NCBI GenBank assembly: GCA_012031875.1
Contig: JAAUSZ010000019.1
Coordinates: forward strand, 1 to 34,607
Reading direction: 5' to 3'
Source of the DNA: Desulfobacula sp.
Lineage (GTDB): Bacteria; Desulfobacterota; Desulfobacteria; Desulfobacterales; Desulfobacteraceae
Length of the DNA stretch: 34,607 bases
Notes under the pieces: model-generated
The model's input: the letters and a program-made list of their open reading frames with translations, nothing else
Databases searched by the model: none
Told to the model about the DNA's origin: nothing
Position numbers and translations under genes: made by a program
Shown here: piece after piece, positions 26,787 through 34,607 of the stretch
Position numbering within the stretch: position 1 is the stretch's first letter
Layout: each line of letters opens with the position of its first letter

Positions 26787-27664
26787 ATGACCAAGATATT
26801 TCACATCACCAGCGGCGACATAGCAGGCGGAAATCTGGCAAAGGCCGGTCTTCCGGGGGAAGTCTTGGTCTGGCATGACATTCTCTATGATGGCCCCCGG
26901 CAGCCGGGCTGGCCGGATGAAAATACTCTCCGAGCCCGAGCGCGGTTCATAGAGGAGTTCACCGCAGGCGGTTTGGATAGGGACGGCATTCTGAAAACCT
27001 TGCATCATCAGTACCAAAGGCTTGCGGAAGCAGCGTCCTATGACCGTGTCTCCTGTGGTTCGATGCCTGTCTTTTTGACCAGTCCATGCTTGCCCATATT
27101 CTCACCTGCCTGTCCCATAAAGGTATCCTGAAAATTGAACTCCTCTGTGTCGATGCGTTCCCCGGAATTGAGCCCTTCCACGGGTTGGGGCAACTGCAAC
27201 CGGAACAGCTCGGATCCCTCTATAATGGCCGACATCCCGTCAGTGACGGGCAAATCAGGTTTGCCGCAGTTGTGGATAAGGCCTTTGCAATTCAGGATAC
27301 TGCTCTGCTCACCGAGCTGTCGGGAATGACCAACCCGCCTTTGCCCTGGGTCCCGGCGGCAGCAGCGCGGTGGCTTCAGGAACAGCCCGACCCGGCAACC
27401 GGTTTGGGGCGGCTGGAAAGCCTTGCCCTGGCAGCGGTCCGTGCCGGTTGTGAGACACCGGGCAAAATTTTTACCTCAGTGGCTGCCGCAGATACACCAC
27501 CGCAATTCTGGGGAGATACGACGCTGTGGGCCAAAATCAACGGGCTTGCGCACCGTGTACCTCCGCTCGTGGGGATTGAAGGACCGATGGACAGGCTGCC
27601 TCAATGGGAGAGTCCGGTGTCGCTTAACGAATTCAGGATCAAAGCCTTGCCGGACGGTTTTTAG
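26787..27664 (+). CDS. DUF1835 domain-containing protein
   Basis: About 292 residues. The N-terminal part reads IFHITSGDIAGGNLAKAGLPGEVLVWHDILYDGP, whose HITSGD and GEVLVWHDIL-GP motifs are those of DUF1835; the C-terminal part (PWVPAAAARWLQEQPD, LAALAAVRAG-like segment) fits the region that usually follows. One base is missing at about 27049-27051: after correction YDRVVLWFDACLFDQ continues into the second half. The family's function is unknown. Its GC content is like the host's, unlike the cassette 20 bases before it. AGGA stands 8 bases before the ATG. The cassette may have landed in this gene's promoter region. Confidence 0.75.
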
Positions 27665-27672
27665 GGGCTCAT

Positions 27673-27825
27673 ATGAATAATCCGCATTTGGGGAGTGACT
27701 TTGATGAATGCCTTCAGGAAGAGGGAATTCACGAAGAGGTGGAGGCCTCGGCGCTTAACCGAGATATTGCCCGGCAATAGGATCATGTGATGAAATCAAA
27801 GCATATCACCAAAACTGAGATGGAC
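27673..27825 (+). pseudogene. Truncated XRE-type antitoxin gene
   Basis: The reading MNNPHLGSDFDECLQEEG, then IHEEVEASALNRDIARQ, a TAG stop at 27778-27780, and in the same frame DHVMKSKHITKTEMDA matches the N-terminal half of XRE-family antitoxins of the 'GSSFDDFLxEEGIxEEV ... AKxLTKxxMAxRM' type. The helix-turn-helix would begin at the break. The gene stops at 27825, where copy C of the long repeat begins. A nonsense codon and a lost C-terminus show it is dead. No partner toxin gene is visible. Confidence 0.6.
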
Positions 27826-28002
27826 GCGGCCGCGTGGACCCCATCGACGCCCTGTGCTACGAGTGATCCCATGTTTCCGTAAATACAGAGAAAGGATCAC
27901 CCGGAACCTTGGGCCGATGGTTCGGGGAAAATCCTTGAGGTATTGTTTTCCCCGTGATATCAAATTGTACGAGCATGACCGGGGTGAATGAGATGCGGGG
28001 AA
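27826..28002 (+). repeat. Long repeat, copy C: macB-permease tail remnant plus downstream DNA
   Basis: From 27826 the sequence follows the end of the macB permease gene (TGGACCCCATCGACGCCCTG shared exactly) through its stop and CATGTT, with one base lost, so it no longer codes. After a 65-base deletion relative to copy B it continues with GGATCA, CCTTGGGCCGA and the 30-nt repeat at 27935-27964, to GCGGGGAAAAAGG. The copies differ at roughly one base in five to seven by eye. It was left by a recombination that joined the antitoxin remnant to the macB region. Confidence 0.75.
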
Positions 28003-28068
28003 AAAGGATTGGGATTCTGATATAAATGAATCGAACGACTATAAACCGATGAAAGAGGGAATCGAACG

Positions 28069-29178
28069 ATGATAAACGAGATATATATCGACAATTTTCG
28101 ATGCTTGACAAATTTTCGAATCAAGCCGGAGGAATTTCAGCTCTGGTTAGGGGACAATGGTTCAGGCAAAACTTCAGTCCTGGATGCATTGCGTCATATT
28201 CAACAGCTACAACACGGCGAACATGTGGAGAATATTTTCAATAGAAACAGCCTGACAATCTGGGATAAAAGACTCGATCAGACGATAGAGTTTTCCCTGA
28301 TGATAGATGGCGAGGCATACAAATACAAATTGACGGTTGAATATGCAAAACAGGATGATAAACAACGCATTAAACGAGAAGAATTAATATGGAAAGGGTC
28401 AACCTTCTTCTTGTTCGACGGGCTGGAGGCGCATCTCTACCGCATCAACAGAAATACCGGAGACACAGAAGAAGGTACGGTTTTTCCTGCTCATGGGTGG
28501 CGTTCTGTGATGCCGACAATTGCAAAACGTGATGACAATAACCCTTTAATCCGGTTCAGGGAAGAGCTTGAAAAGATCCTGGTGATTAATCCGGTTCCAT
28601 TGGTTGTAGAAGACGCCACGGCTTCCGAGTCCCGCAATTTGTCGGAACATGCTGAAAACTTTGCACAATGGTATCGTCATCTTTTACAGGAACAACCCGC
28701 TATTGGTTATGGGGCAAAACAGCTCCTGGAGGAGGTTCTACCGGGTTTCGAACAGGTGAGCCTCAAAGAAATCGGCCAGTCTCGAAAATTGATTGCGACG
28801 TTCCGCATCACAGGCAAAGATCACGACTTTGAATTCATGAATATTTCCAGTGGGCAACGTCAATTAATCATTCTCTATACGGTTTTGGAGGCGTTGCGCG
28901 CTGGAACTTTTTCGACCGTACTGATCGACGAACCGGACAACTTTATTTCAATGCGCGAAATTCAACCTTGGCTTGATAATCTTAATGATATCTGTGATGG
29001 GCAAGACAAACAGGCATTGATCATATCTCATCATCCTGAAATTGTGAACAGGATGGCCAGAGGCACGGAGTTGTGGTTTTCCAGGCAAGCAGGATCGCAT
29101 GTTGTTGTACAGCCATTCCCCAAAATAGCTGAGTTGTCACCGGCGGAAGTTATGGCGCGGGGGTGGGAAAATGAGTAA
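28069..29178 (+). CDS. AAA-family (OLD/SMC-like) ATPase of a two-gene defence-type pair
   Basis: 369 residues of the AAA_15/AAA_21 overcoming-lysogeny-type group. It begins INEIYIDNFRCLTNF, the usual 'I-x-NF-R' start; Walker A is GDNGSGKT (28-35), the ABC-like signature SSGQRQL (259-265), Walker B VLIDEPDN (283-290) and the H-loop ISHHPE (318-323). An insertion of about 130 residues lies between Walker A and the signature. It overlaps the next gene by 8 bases. Such ATPases paired with a TOPRIM-type protein occur in PARIS, Gabija and OLD-like phage-defence systems; this exact pair is not one I recognise. GAGGGA precedes the ATG. Confidence 0.8.
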   Translation: MINEIYIDNFRCLTNFRIKPEEFQLWLGDNGSGKTSVLDALRHIQQLQHGEHVENIFNRNSLTIWDKRLDQTIEFSLMIDGEAYKYKLTVEYAKQDDKQRIKREELIWKGSTFFLFDGLEAHLYRINRNTGDTEEGTVFPAHGWRSVMPTIAKRDDNNPLIRFREELEKILVINPVPLVVEDATASESRNLSEHAENFAQWYRHLLQEQPAIGYGAKQLLEEVLPGFEQVSLKEIGQSRKLIATFRITGKDHDFEFMNISSGQRQLIILYTVLEALRAGTFSTVLIDEPDNFISMREIQPWLDNLNDICDGQDKQALIISHHPEIVNRMARGTELWFSRQAGSHVVVQPFPKIAELSPAEVMARGWENE

Positions 29179-29725
29179 AGCATCGCAAATTATCATTCTG
29201 TGTGAAGACAAGGCCCATGAGGTATTTGTAAGGCACTTCCTGAAAAAATGGGGTGTAAAGCCCCGTGCAATCAGAGTGCCGCCCTATCCAAATGGAAAGG
29301 GATCGGGGAAAAAGCATGTGGAGGACAATATTTCCCCCGAAGCCGAAGCTCTACGCAGAAGGCACGCCTCAACTATTTTACTTGTGATTCAAGATGCGGA
29401 TGAATTCTCTGTCGACCAGATCAAATCCAATCTGGACGCGAAACTATTGCCTCCCAGAGACGCAAATGAGCCAATAGTCTACATCATACCCAAGTGGCAT
29501 ATCCAGACCTGGATAGCCTACCTGGATGGAAACAATGTCGATGAGGAGGACAAGGACACCTACAAAAACAGATATGGTAAACTTTCTGAAAGCAAAGATG
29601 CGCATCCCTTTATCGACAATCTTGCAGATAGCTGCAAAAAAATATACAACCCCTATCCCCGCCAGCTTCTCTGGTCACAGCTTGTGAAGAATTTGGTCGA
29701 ATACGTGACTCACTATAGGCCGTAG
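29171..29725 (+). CDS. TOPRIM-like (DUF4276/RloB-like) partner of the ATPase
   Basis: 184 residues. The acidic residues of a TOPRIM-type fold are seen: Glu12 in IIILCEDKAHEVFVRHFL, and Asp75 and Asp77 in ILLVIQDADEFS, followed by PKWHIQTWIAYL, which resembles the ETW segment of DUF4276/RloB-like proteins. The family usually has E in IILxEG and DxD, so a metal-dependent nuclease role is plausible but not shown; here the Glu is followed by D, not G. It is coupled to the ATPase by an 8-base overlap, so the two should act together. A function in phage or plasmid defence is inferred from context. Confidence 0.6.
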   Translation: MSKASQIIILCEDKAHEVFVRHFLKKWGVKPRAIRVPPYPNGKGSGKKHVEDNISPEAEALRRRHASTILLVIQDADEFSVDQIKSNLDAKLLPPRDANEPIVYIIPKWHIQTWIAYLDGNNVDEEDKDTYKNRYGKLSESKDAHPFIDNLADSCKKIYNPYPRQLLWSQLVKNLVEYVTHYRP

Positions 29726-29901
29726 CTGCTCTGCAATTTGACTCTGTCAAAAAGGGAACGGATAAGATTTCCATGGAGGAAATCGATTCTGAAATTTCAA
29801 TTCGATAAAGAACACATTGCAACGCCGGAAATTCATCCAGTCTCATCACGGGGAATATCATTCATTATCCGGATAAAAAGAATTTGCTTTGTGCTGTTGG
29901 T

Positions 29902-29937
29902 GTGTGTATATTCATAGGTGAGCATACACACCGGAGG
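29902..29937 (+). promoter_or_regulatory. vapBC operator-like inverted repeat and ribosome site
   Basis: GTGTGTAT (29902-29909) and ATACACAC (29924-29931) form an 8-bp inverted repeat just before the vapB ribosome site GGAGG (29933-29937). VapBC complexes commonly repress their own promoter through such repeats. The rest of the 29726-29942 gap shows nothing I can identify. Confidence 0.5.
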
Positions 29938-29942
29938 TATTT

Positions 29943-30137
29943 ATGCGTACAAACATTGTCATTGATGATGATCTGATGAATCAGGCCTTAGTCATTTCAG
30001 GATGCAAAACAAAGAAAGAAGCCGTCGAAGAAGGCTTAAAACTCCTTATAGCCCAAAGAAACCAGGCAAAAATACGGGCTTTGCGCGGAAAGCTCAATTG
30101 GGAAGGGGATCTGGATCAAATGAGAACCGACCAATGA
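29943..30137 (+). CDS. vapB: VapB-type antitoxin
   Basis: 64 residues. The N-terminus MRTNIVIDDDLMNQALVISG followed by KTKKEAVEEGLKLLI is the ribbon-helix-helix pattern of VapB antitoxins of the DUF2191 kind: a short beta strand, then two helices. The C-terminal stretch (ALRGKLNWEGDLDQMRTD) is the part that normally wraps the toxin. The stop overlaps the toxin start as ATGA. GGAGG lies 5 bases before the ATG. It should bind DNA as a dimer and repress its own promoter. Confidence 0.9.
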   Translation: MRTNIVIDDDLMNQALVISGCKTKKEAVEEGLKLLIAQRNQAKIRALRGKLNWEGDLDQMRTDQ

Positions 30138-30526
30138 TTGTCGCGGACACTTCTGCCTGGATAGACTATGTCAAAGGTGTTAAAGCATTACATACCGACT
30201 TGCTGGATTATGAACTTGAACATAGCCGGGTCATTACAGGGGATATCATAATAACGGAATTCCTGCAGGGGTTTCGTGAAGAAAAGGATTATCAGATAGC
30301 CGAACGGATGATGGAAAGCCTTGAATACCATGACTTTCTTGGCAAGGAGAATGCGATACAGGCCGCACAGAATTACAGAAAGTTAAGAAAAAGCGGAATC
30401 ACGGTAAGAAAGACAATTGATGTGATGATTGCCACTTTTTGTATAGAAAATGACTTTGAGCTGATTCATAATGACCGGGATTTTGATTCCATGGAAGAAT
30501 ATTTAGGACTCCGAGTGAAGAAGTGA
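30134..30526 (+). CDS. vapC: VapC-type PIN-domain toxin ribonuclease
   Basis: 130 residues. The four acidic PIN residues are visible: Asp5 in VADTSAWIDY, Glu in IITEFLQGF (about 43), Asp in KTIDVMIATFC (about 96) and Asp in HNDRDFD (about 115). All are intact, so the protein should be an active Mg-dependent RNase, kept in check by VapB. Coding by ATGA overlap with vapB fits this. A longer upstream reading in this frame lies within vapB and is not the real start. Confidence 0.92.
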   Translation: MIVADTSAWIDYVKGVKALHTDLLDYELEHSRVITGDIIITEFLQGFREEKDYQIAERMMESLEYHDFLGKENAIQAAQNYRKLRKSGITVRKTIDVMIATFCIENDFELIHNDRDFDSMEEYLGLRVKK

Positions 30527-30591
30527 AAATCCTCCAAACAAAAAGCAAAACAGAATCTCAGGCCGCACCGGATTACTGACAGCGCATGGCC

Positions 30592-30816
30592 TTACATGGT
30601 ATGCAGCCGGAGCCGGAAGGTGAGGCTTATTTCAACGTCTCCATCGAGCTTCCCGAGAATGGCAATCATCCGGTCCAGTGTAAAACAGGCAAGTTTTGCG
30701 TTGCGGATTATTTCCGCTGTAAGAACAACACGGACTTGCTCAAAGCCGGCGTTCGCGCGGCCCAAATCGTGGAACACGTTTTCACTGCCTCGTACCAATT
30801 CAAAGATATCGTTCAT
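30592..30816 (-). pseudogene. XRE/HigA-like antitoxin gene lacking its helix-turn-helix
   Basis: 74 codons with a good ribosome site (GGAGG before ATG 30816). The start, MNDIFELVRGSENVFHDLG and the end, RNAKLACFTLDRMIAILGKL, match both ends of XRE-type antitoxins of the 'VFxDLG ... FTxDRLMxIL' class. Intact members have about 30-40 residues more in the middle, covering most of the HTH; here LTAEI runs straight into IRNAKL, an in-frame loss. It may make a short protein but should not bind DNA. Confidence 0.6.
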
Positions 30817-30973
30817 TGCAAGCCTCCTTCAACATCCTCAGGGAATTTCCCCGAATTCATTTCCCGGCCTTGTTATTCATGATCGTCCGGGGAACCGGTC
30901 TGAATCCGGCGGTCGTGATGTCCGGCCGTTGCCTCAATTTCCCGGGAAGGCCCTCATGTCTGGCAAATAATCC

Positions 30974-31009
30974 TTGACAGAAAATAATTGTGCACCGTAT
31001 ACAGTATAC
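30974..31009 (+). promoter_or_regulatory. Candidate promoter with GTATAC repeats
   Basis: TTGACA (30974-30979), an 18-base spacer and TATACA (30998-31003). Two GTATAC hexamers (30997-31002 and 31004-31009) flank one A and form an operator-like site. It could drive the chemoreceptor gene on the plus strand, or be what remains of the control region of the minus-strand antitoxin. The 30817-31186 gap holds no gene I can support. Confidence 0.35.
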
Positions 31010-31186
31010 CGGATTAGAATCCGGCGGTTGAAACAAAGGCTTTTAAAAGATTCCGGGGCTGTTGCCGCGGAGTTGGCTTTCTGTTTTGAGAGAAATGAAG
31101 GGAAGGGCGGCGCCGCTTTTCCCTAGGATATGATCCCGGCTTTGAAATGATAGAAAAATGCATCGGTAACCTGAAAAGGGGGAAAA

Positions 31187-33181
31187 ATGAAAAAGCAATC
31201 CTTGAAATTTAGACTCATGGCGGGAGGTATCCTGATCGCCCTCATCCCATTGGCGGTGGTCGGAATTTTTTCGATTCAGCGGGCATCCGAAGCCCTGATT
31301 TCGGGGGCCCAGGAACAGGCCCGGCAGGTTGCGGCTGACCTGGCGGCCATGACCGAAATCACCATCCGGCAGGAAGTTAAAATGGCCCGGGGGATTTCCG
31401 TGGAGCCCCTGGTGGTCAATGGAGCGGCCAAGGTCACGGCTGCGGGCGTTGAGGGCTCGGTTCCGGAACTGGAGATGCTGGATCAATATCTGGTCAAAGT
31501 GTATTCAGAGATCGGAGCGGATTATGAGCTGTTTCTTGTGACCGATGCTTCGGGGCTGGTCATTGCCGACAGCACCGGCGGCAATATGCGCAAAAAAGGG
31601 ATGTCCATTGCGGACAGGGAGTATTTTACGGCGGCCAGGGAGGGGAAAATCAGTATCGGAGTCCCTGTCAAGTCCAAATCCAGCGGAAAGCCCGTGTCCG
31701 TCATGGCCGTCCCCCTAAAGGACAATTCCGGACGGTTTATCGGCGTTTTGGGATCTGTGGTCAAGCTGGATGCCTTGTCTGAACGGATCACCCAGGTAAA
31801 AATAGGCGCAACCGGGTACCCGTTTATGATTGAGAAGACCGGTTTGACCCTGGCCCATCCCAACAAAGATTTTATCCTTGAATTGAATCTGGCCAAGCAG
31901 GAAGGCATGGAGGCCATCATCGGCCAAATGACGGCATCAAAGTCGGGAGTGGATTCCTACCGGTTCAAGGGGGAGGACAGAATCGCAGGGTTTGCCCCGG
32001 TGGCGTCCACCGGATGGAGTGTGGCCGTCACCCAGGACAGATCCGAATTCATGTCATCGGTGCACATGATTCGGAACGTGGTCATCGGGGTCGGGCTTAT
32101 TTTCCTGGCGCTGACGGTTGTCGGGGTCCTGTTTTTTGTCCGGAGCATCATGGCTCTCCTGGGACATGAGCCGTCCGAGATCGCTGATGTGGCTTCCAGA
32201 ATCGCCGGAGGGGATTTGACGGTTCAATTCGGAAAGGGAAAAATGACCGGTGTTTACGCAGACATGAAGGTCATGGCCGAGAACCTGGCCGGTATGTTCA
32301 GGGATATTGCCGCCGGGGTTCAGACCCTGACCGCCTCTTCAACAGAGCTTTCGCGCATTTCCGAGCTGATGTCTTCCAATGCGGATCAGACCTCGGCCAA
32401 ATCGGGCAGCGTGGCCTCGGCTGCCGAGGAAATGACTGCCAGCATGAACAGCGTTGCCGCAGCCGCAGAGCAGACCACGGCCAATATCCAGATGATTGTG
32501 TCGGCCACTGAAGAAATGTCGGTCACCATCAGTGAAATAGCCAAAAACACGGCCAAGGGAAGCCATACCACCTCAGAGGCGGTGAAAAAGGCTGAAGAGG
32601 TCTCAGTCAAGGTCAATGCCCTGGGCAAAGCAGCCATGGAAATCAACAAGGTGACGGATGCCATTGCGGATATTTCCGCCCAGACCAATCTTTTGGCTCT
32701 GAACGCCACCATTGAGGCGGCCCGGGCAGGATCGGCAGGGAAAGGATTTGCGGTGGTGGCCGGTGAAATCAAAGTCCTGGCCCAGCAGACGGCGGATGCC
32801 ACCAATGAAATCGGCTCCAGGATCCACGAGGTCCAGAGCACCACCCGGGAAACGGTCTCAGCCATTGAATCCATTGTCGGCATCATCAGGGAGATTGATG
32901 CGGTTGTCGCCACTGTTGCTGCGGCCATAGAAGAACAGTCCGCCACGACCCGGGAGATTTCCAGCAATGTGGGCCAGGCTGCCGGGGGGGTCCAGGAGGT
33001 AAACCGGAACGTCAACCAGACCTCGGTGGTGGCGGGTGAAGTTGCCGGGGACATCCATATGGTGAACCGTGTGGCGGAGGAAATGAAGACCGGCAGCCTT
33101 CAGGTCCATACCAGCGCCGGTGAACTTTCCCGGTTGGCGGAAAGCCTCAAAATGATGGTGGGGCGGTTTAAACTGAACTGA
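31187..33181 (+). CDS. Methyl-accepting chemotaxis protein with a Cache sensor domain
   Basis: Chemoreceptor of 664 residues. TM1 at about 11-29 ([19 protein letters not shown]), a periplasmic double-Cache domain (about 35-290; [60 protein letters not shown]), TM2 at about 293-318, HAMP (about 320-372), then a long signalling coiled coil with the tip [20 protein letters not shown] and [15 protein letters not shown]. It binds a small ligand outside the membrane, probably an organic acid or amino acid, and controls CheA. No frameshift. GGGGG stands 6 bases before the ATG. Confidence 0.93.
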   Translation: MKKQSLKFRLMAGGILIALIPLAVVGIFSIQRASEALISGAQEQARQVAADLAAMTEITIRQEVKMARGISVEPLVVNGAAKVTAAGVEGSVPELEMLDQYLVKVYSEIGADYELFLVTDASGLVIADSTGGNMRKKGMSIADREYFTAAREGKISIGVPVKSKSSGKPVSVMAVPLKDNSGRFIGVLGSVVKLDALSERITQVKIGATGYPFMIEKTGLTLAHPNKDFILELNLAKQEGMEAIIGQMTASKSGVDSYRFKGEDRIAGFAPVASTGWSVAVTQDRSEFMSSVHMIRNVVIGVGLIFLALTVVGVLFFVRSIMALLGHEPSEIADVASRIAGGDLTVQFGKGKMTGVYADMKVMAENLAGMFRDIAAGVQTLTASSTELSRISELMSSNADQTSAKSGSVASAAEEMTASMNSVAAAAEQTTANIQMIVSATEEMSVTISEIAKNTAKGSHTTSEAVKKAEEVSVKVNALGKAAMEINKVTDAIADISAQTNLLALNATIEAARAGSAGKGFAVVAGEIKVLAQQTADATNEIGSRIHEVQSTTRETVSAIESIVGIIREIDAVVATVAAAIEEQSATTREISSNVGQAAGGVQEVNRNVNQTSVVAGEVAGDIHMVNRVAEEMKTGSLQVHTSAGELSRLAESLKMMVGRFKLN

Positions 33182-33201
33182 TGGGCCGGTTTATGGCCGG
33201 A

Positions 33202-33268
33202 GGGTCCAGGGCAGGGACGGAAACTTTTGCCGGCGGCTTTAGGGCCTATCTCCGCCGGAAGTGGACCC
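33202..33268. terminator. Nested hairpin between convergent genes
   Basis: Outer arms GGGTCCA (33202-33208) and TGGACCC (33262-33268) enclose inner arms CCGGCGG (33230-33236) and CCGCCGG (33252-33258), all perfectly paired. It fills the gap between the chemoreceptor and acyl-CoA synthetase stops. There is no T run, so termination is only inferred from position. Confidence 0.4.
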
Positions 33269-34607
33269 TTAATCCAGGATAATCCGGGCGTCCACGGCAA
33301 AGAGATCTTCGCCGCTGCCTTTCAAAGGATTGATATCCATTTCCCTGATTTGCGGGAAATCCGTTGCCAGGAGGCTGAGACGCCGGAGGCAGTTTGCTGC
33401 GGCCTCAAGGGAGACCCCCTTTTGGCCCCGGAGGCCGGAAAGGACGGAAACCCCTTGGATGCCCCGGACCATGTCCAGGCTTTCGGCTAGAGTTAGGGGG
33501 GTGAGGCCGAAACTCACATCCTTGAGGGCCTCGGTGAAGATTCCGCCCAGCCCGAACATGGCCAGATGTCCGAAGTCTTTTTCATGATTGATGCCCAGGA
33601 TCATTTCCGTCCCGATCACCATGGGCTGGACCAGGACACCCTGGGCCCCGTCTATGGACATCATATCGTCAAAGGCGGCCAGGGCTTCGGCCGGACCCGG
33701 CACGTTCAGCCGGACCCCGCCTGCATCGGTTTTGTGAAGGGGACCCAGGACCTTGACGGCCACGGGAAACGCCTGGTCTTTCAGGATGGCGGAAGCCTGG
33801 GCCCTGTCTTTGATGAGGGTCTGGGGGACGGGTCTGAACCCGGCGGCCTTGAGCAATTGATGGACATCTTCCGCTGAAAGAATTCCCTGTTTGCCGTCCA
33901 GCACCGAGGCAACCGCAGCCCTGTCATATCCTGAAAGCTCCGGGGCTTCCTCTTCAGGCCCGGACCGGGCCCGAAGCCGGGCCAAAGCAGCGGCCAAAGA
34001 TACCTCGTCCTGGAAAAAGACGGCCCCTGAATCGATAAACCGGGTGATGAGGTCTCCGGCCGTGGTTAAGGAGGAAAATACCGGTAAAACGGGGATGGGG
34101 CTTTCCTTCATGGCTTGGGCAATGGCCTCGTAGATGGGGGCGTTGTCCGTCAAAAGGGAATTGCCGATGATCACGGCAATGACATCCACATTGCCCTTTC
34201 CTCCTGGGCCATGAGGGCGATGATGTCTTCGATGGTGTTCTCATCCCGGCTGGCCCCGCAGTCAATGGGATTGGCAAAGGCGGCTTCCGGGGGCAGGATC
34301 GGCTTCCGAGGCGGCTTAGGGTGGCGGGGCTGAACCGGGCCATGGAAAGGCCCTGCCGGGAAATTTCGTCACTCATCATGACCCCCGGTCCCCCGGCGTC
34401 GGTGAGGACGCAGATTTTTGCGGCGCGGGGGAGCCGTTCCCCGGCACGCTATGGCAGCGCAGGCCGTATCGATCATGTCGGCCCTGCTGCTGACCCGGAT
34501 GATCCCAGCCTTGTCCATCAAGGCCTGGACCGCCGTGTCCCGGTTGGCCATGGCCCCGGTCATGGCTGGCCGCAGCCCCGGCTGCCGTCGGGGGTGTTCC
34601 CGGAGTT
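33269..34607 (-). CDS. NDP-forming acyl-CoA synthetase, partial (C-terminal part)
   Basis: Enzyme of the ADP-forming acetyl-CoA synthetase / Pat-like family, which couples acyl-CoA cleavage to ATP formation. The right part (34190-34607) is the succinyl-CoA-ligase-like region: SHTGAMANRDTAVQAL, with the likely phosphorylated His, KICVLTDAGGPGVMMSDE, and PPEAAFANPIDCGA. The left part is the ATP-grasp domain: LSAEDVHQLLKAAGF, FPVAVKVLGPLHKTDAGGV, GTEMILGINHEKDFG, MFGLGGIFTEALKD and REMDINPLKG. Four indels break it, at about 34197-34199, 34304-34310, 34439-34442 (insertion) and 34561 (insertion). The gene starts outside the window. Confidence 0.87.

Noticed and set aside
29726-29942. Small gene between the TOPRIM-like gene and vapB
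   Set aside because: Only a dozen codons starting MEEIDSEIS are open on the plus strand, and the minus-strand reading overlaps the previous gene without motifs.
26000-30000. CRISPR array in the accessory island
   Set aside because: The repeats found are few, far apart and not regularly spaced, and no cas gene is present.
30845-30957. HigB-like toxin gene before the truncated antitoxin on the minus strand
   Set aside because: A few residues (RAFPGK) recall the family but no continuous similarity follows and the reading is short.

Overview
The window looks like a chromosomal segment of an anaerobic, moderately GC-rich Desulfobacterota (deltaproteobacterial sulfate-reducer type, Desulfobacteraceae-like). 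This is inferred from gene content: a cobalamin-dependent methylmalonyl-CoA mutase with its MeaB chaperone, an NDP-forming acyl-CoA synthetase, a corrinoid/UroD-type methyl-transfer operon, amino-acid uptake and degradation genes, and many PAS/HisKA/REC sensors. No rRNA or tRNA gene was recognised.

Layout. 1-1286: end of methylmalonyl-CoA mutase and meaB. 1283-9930: a divergent amino-acid module. On the minus strand are a DadA-like FAD amino-acid oxidoreductase and a MalY/PatB C-S lyase. On the plus strand are a GntR/FCD regulator, a saccharopine-dehydrogenase-like enzyme, a polar amino-acid ABC transporter (binding protein, two permeases, ATPase) and a D-cysteine-desulfhydrase-like PLP enzyme. 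The order resembles the E. coli cystine/D-cysteine locus. 10033-14323: a PAS-PAS-histidine kinase-receiver protein and a soluble protein with two Cache-like halves. 14376-18640 (minus): a translationally coupled operon of a corrinoid protein, a UroD-family methyltransferase and a hybrid sensor kinase whose N-terminus is a DUF1638-like domain. 18793-25879: a CpxRA-like two-component system divergent from a TolC-MacA-MacB(ATPase)-MacB(permease) efflux operon, with GTAAA-type boxes in the shared promoter region.

25838-31000 is an accessory island. The tail of the macB permease gene and its downstream DNA occur twice (about 25838-26072 and 27826-28002). Between the copies lie an AT-rich integron-type gene cassette with a recognisable attC site and a HEPN-motif protein, a DUF1835 gene, and a broken antitoxin gene. 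After the second copy come an AAA ATPase plus TOPRIM-like partner (a defence-type pair), vapBC, and an antitoxin gene that has lost its DNA-binding middle. The window closes with a methyl-accepting chemotaxis protein and, on the minus strand, an NDP-forming acyl-CoA synthetase that runs off the right edge.

Data quality. About twenty single-base indels interrupt otherwise conserved genes, many of them in homopolymers (for example at 424-429, 3798-3805, 4175-4182, 8580-8582, 19050-19056, 20351-20355 and 22458-22461). I read these as sequencing or assembly errors and annotate the affected genes as intact, giving each correction point. The exceptions are the fragments in the accessory island and the kinase fragment at 11972-12037, whose damage is larger than a single base.
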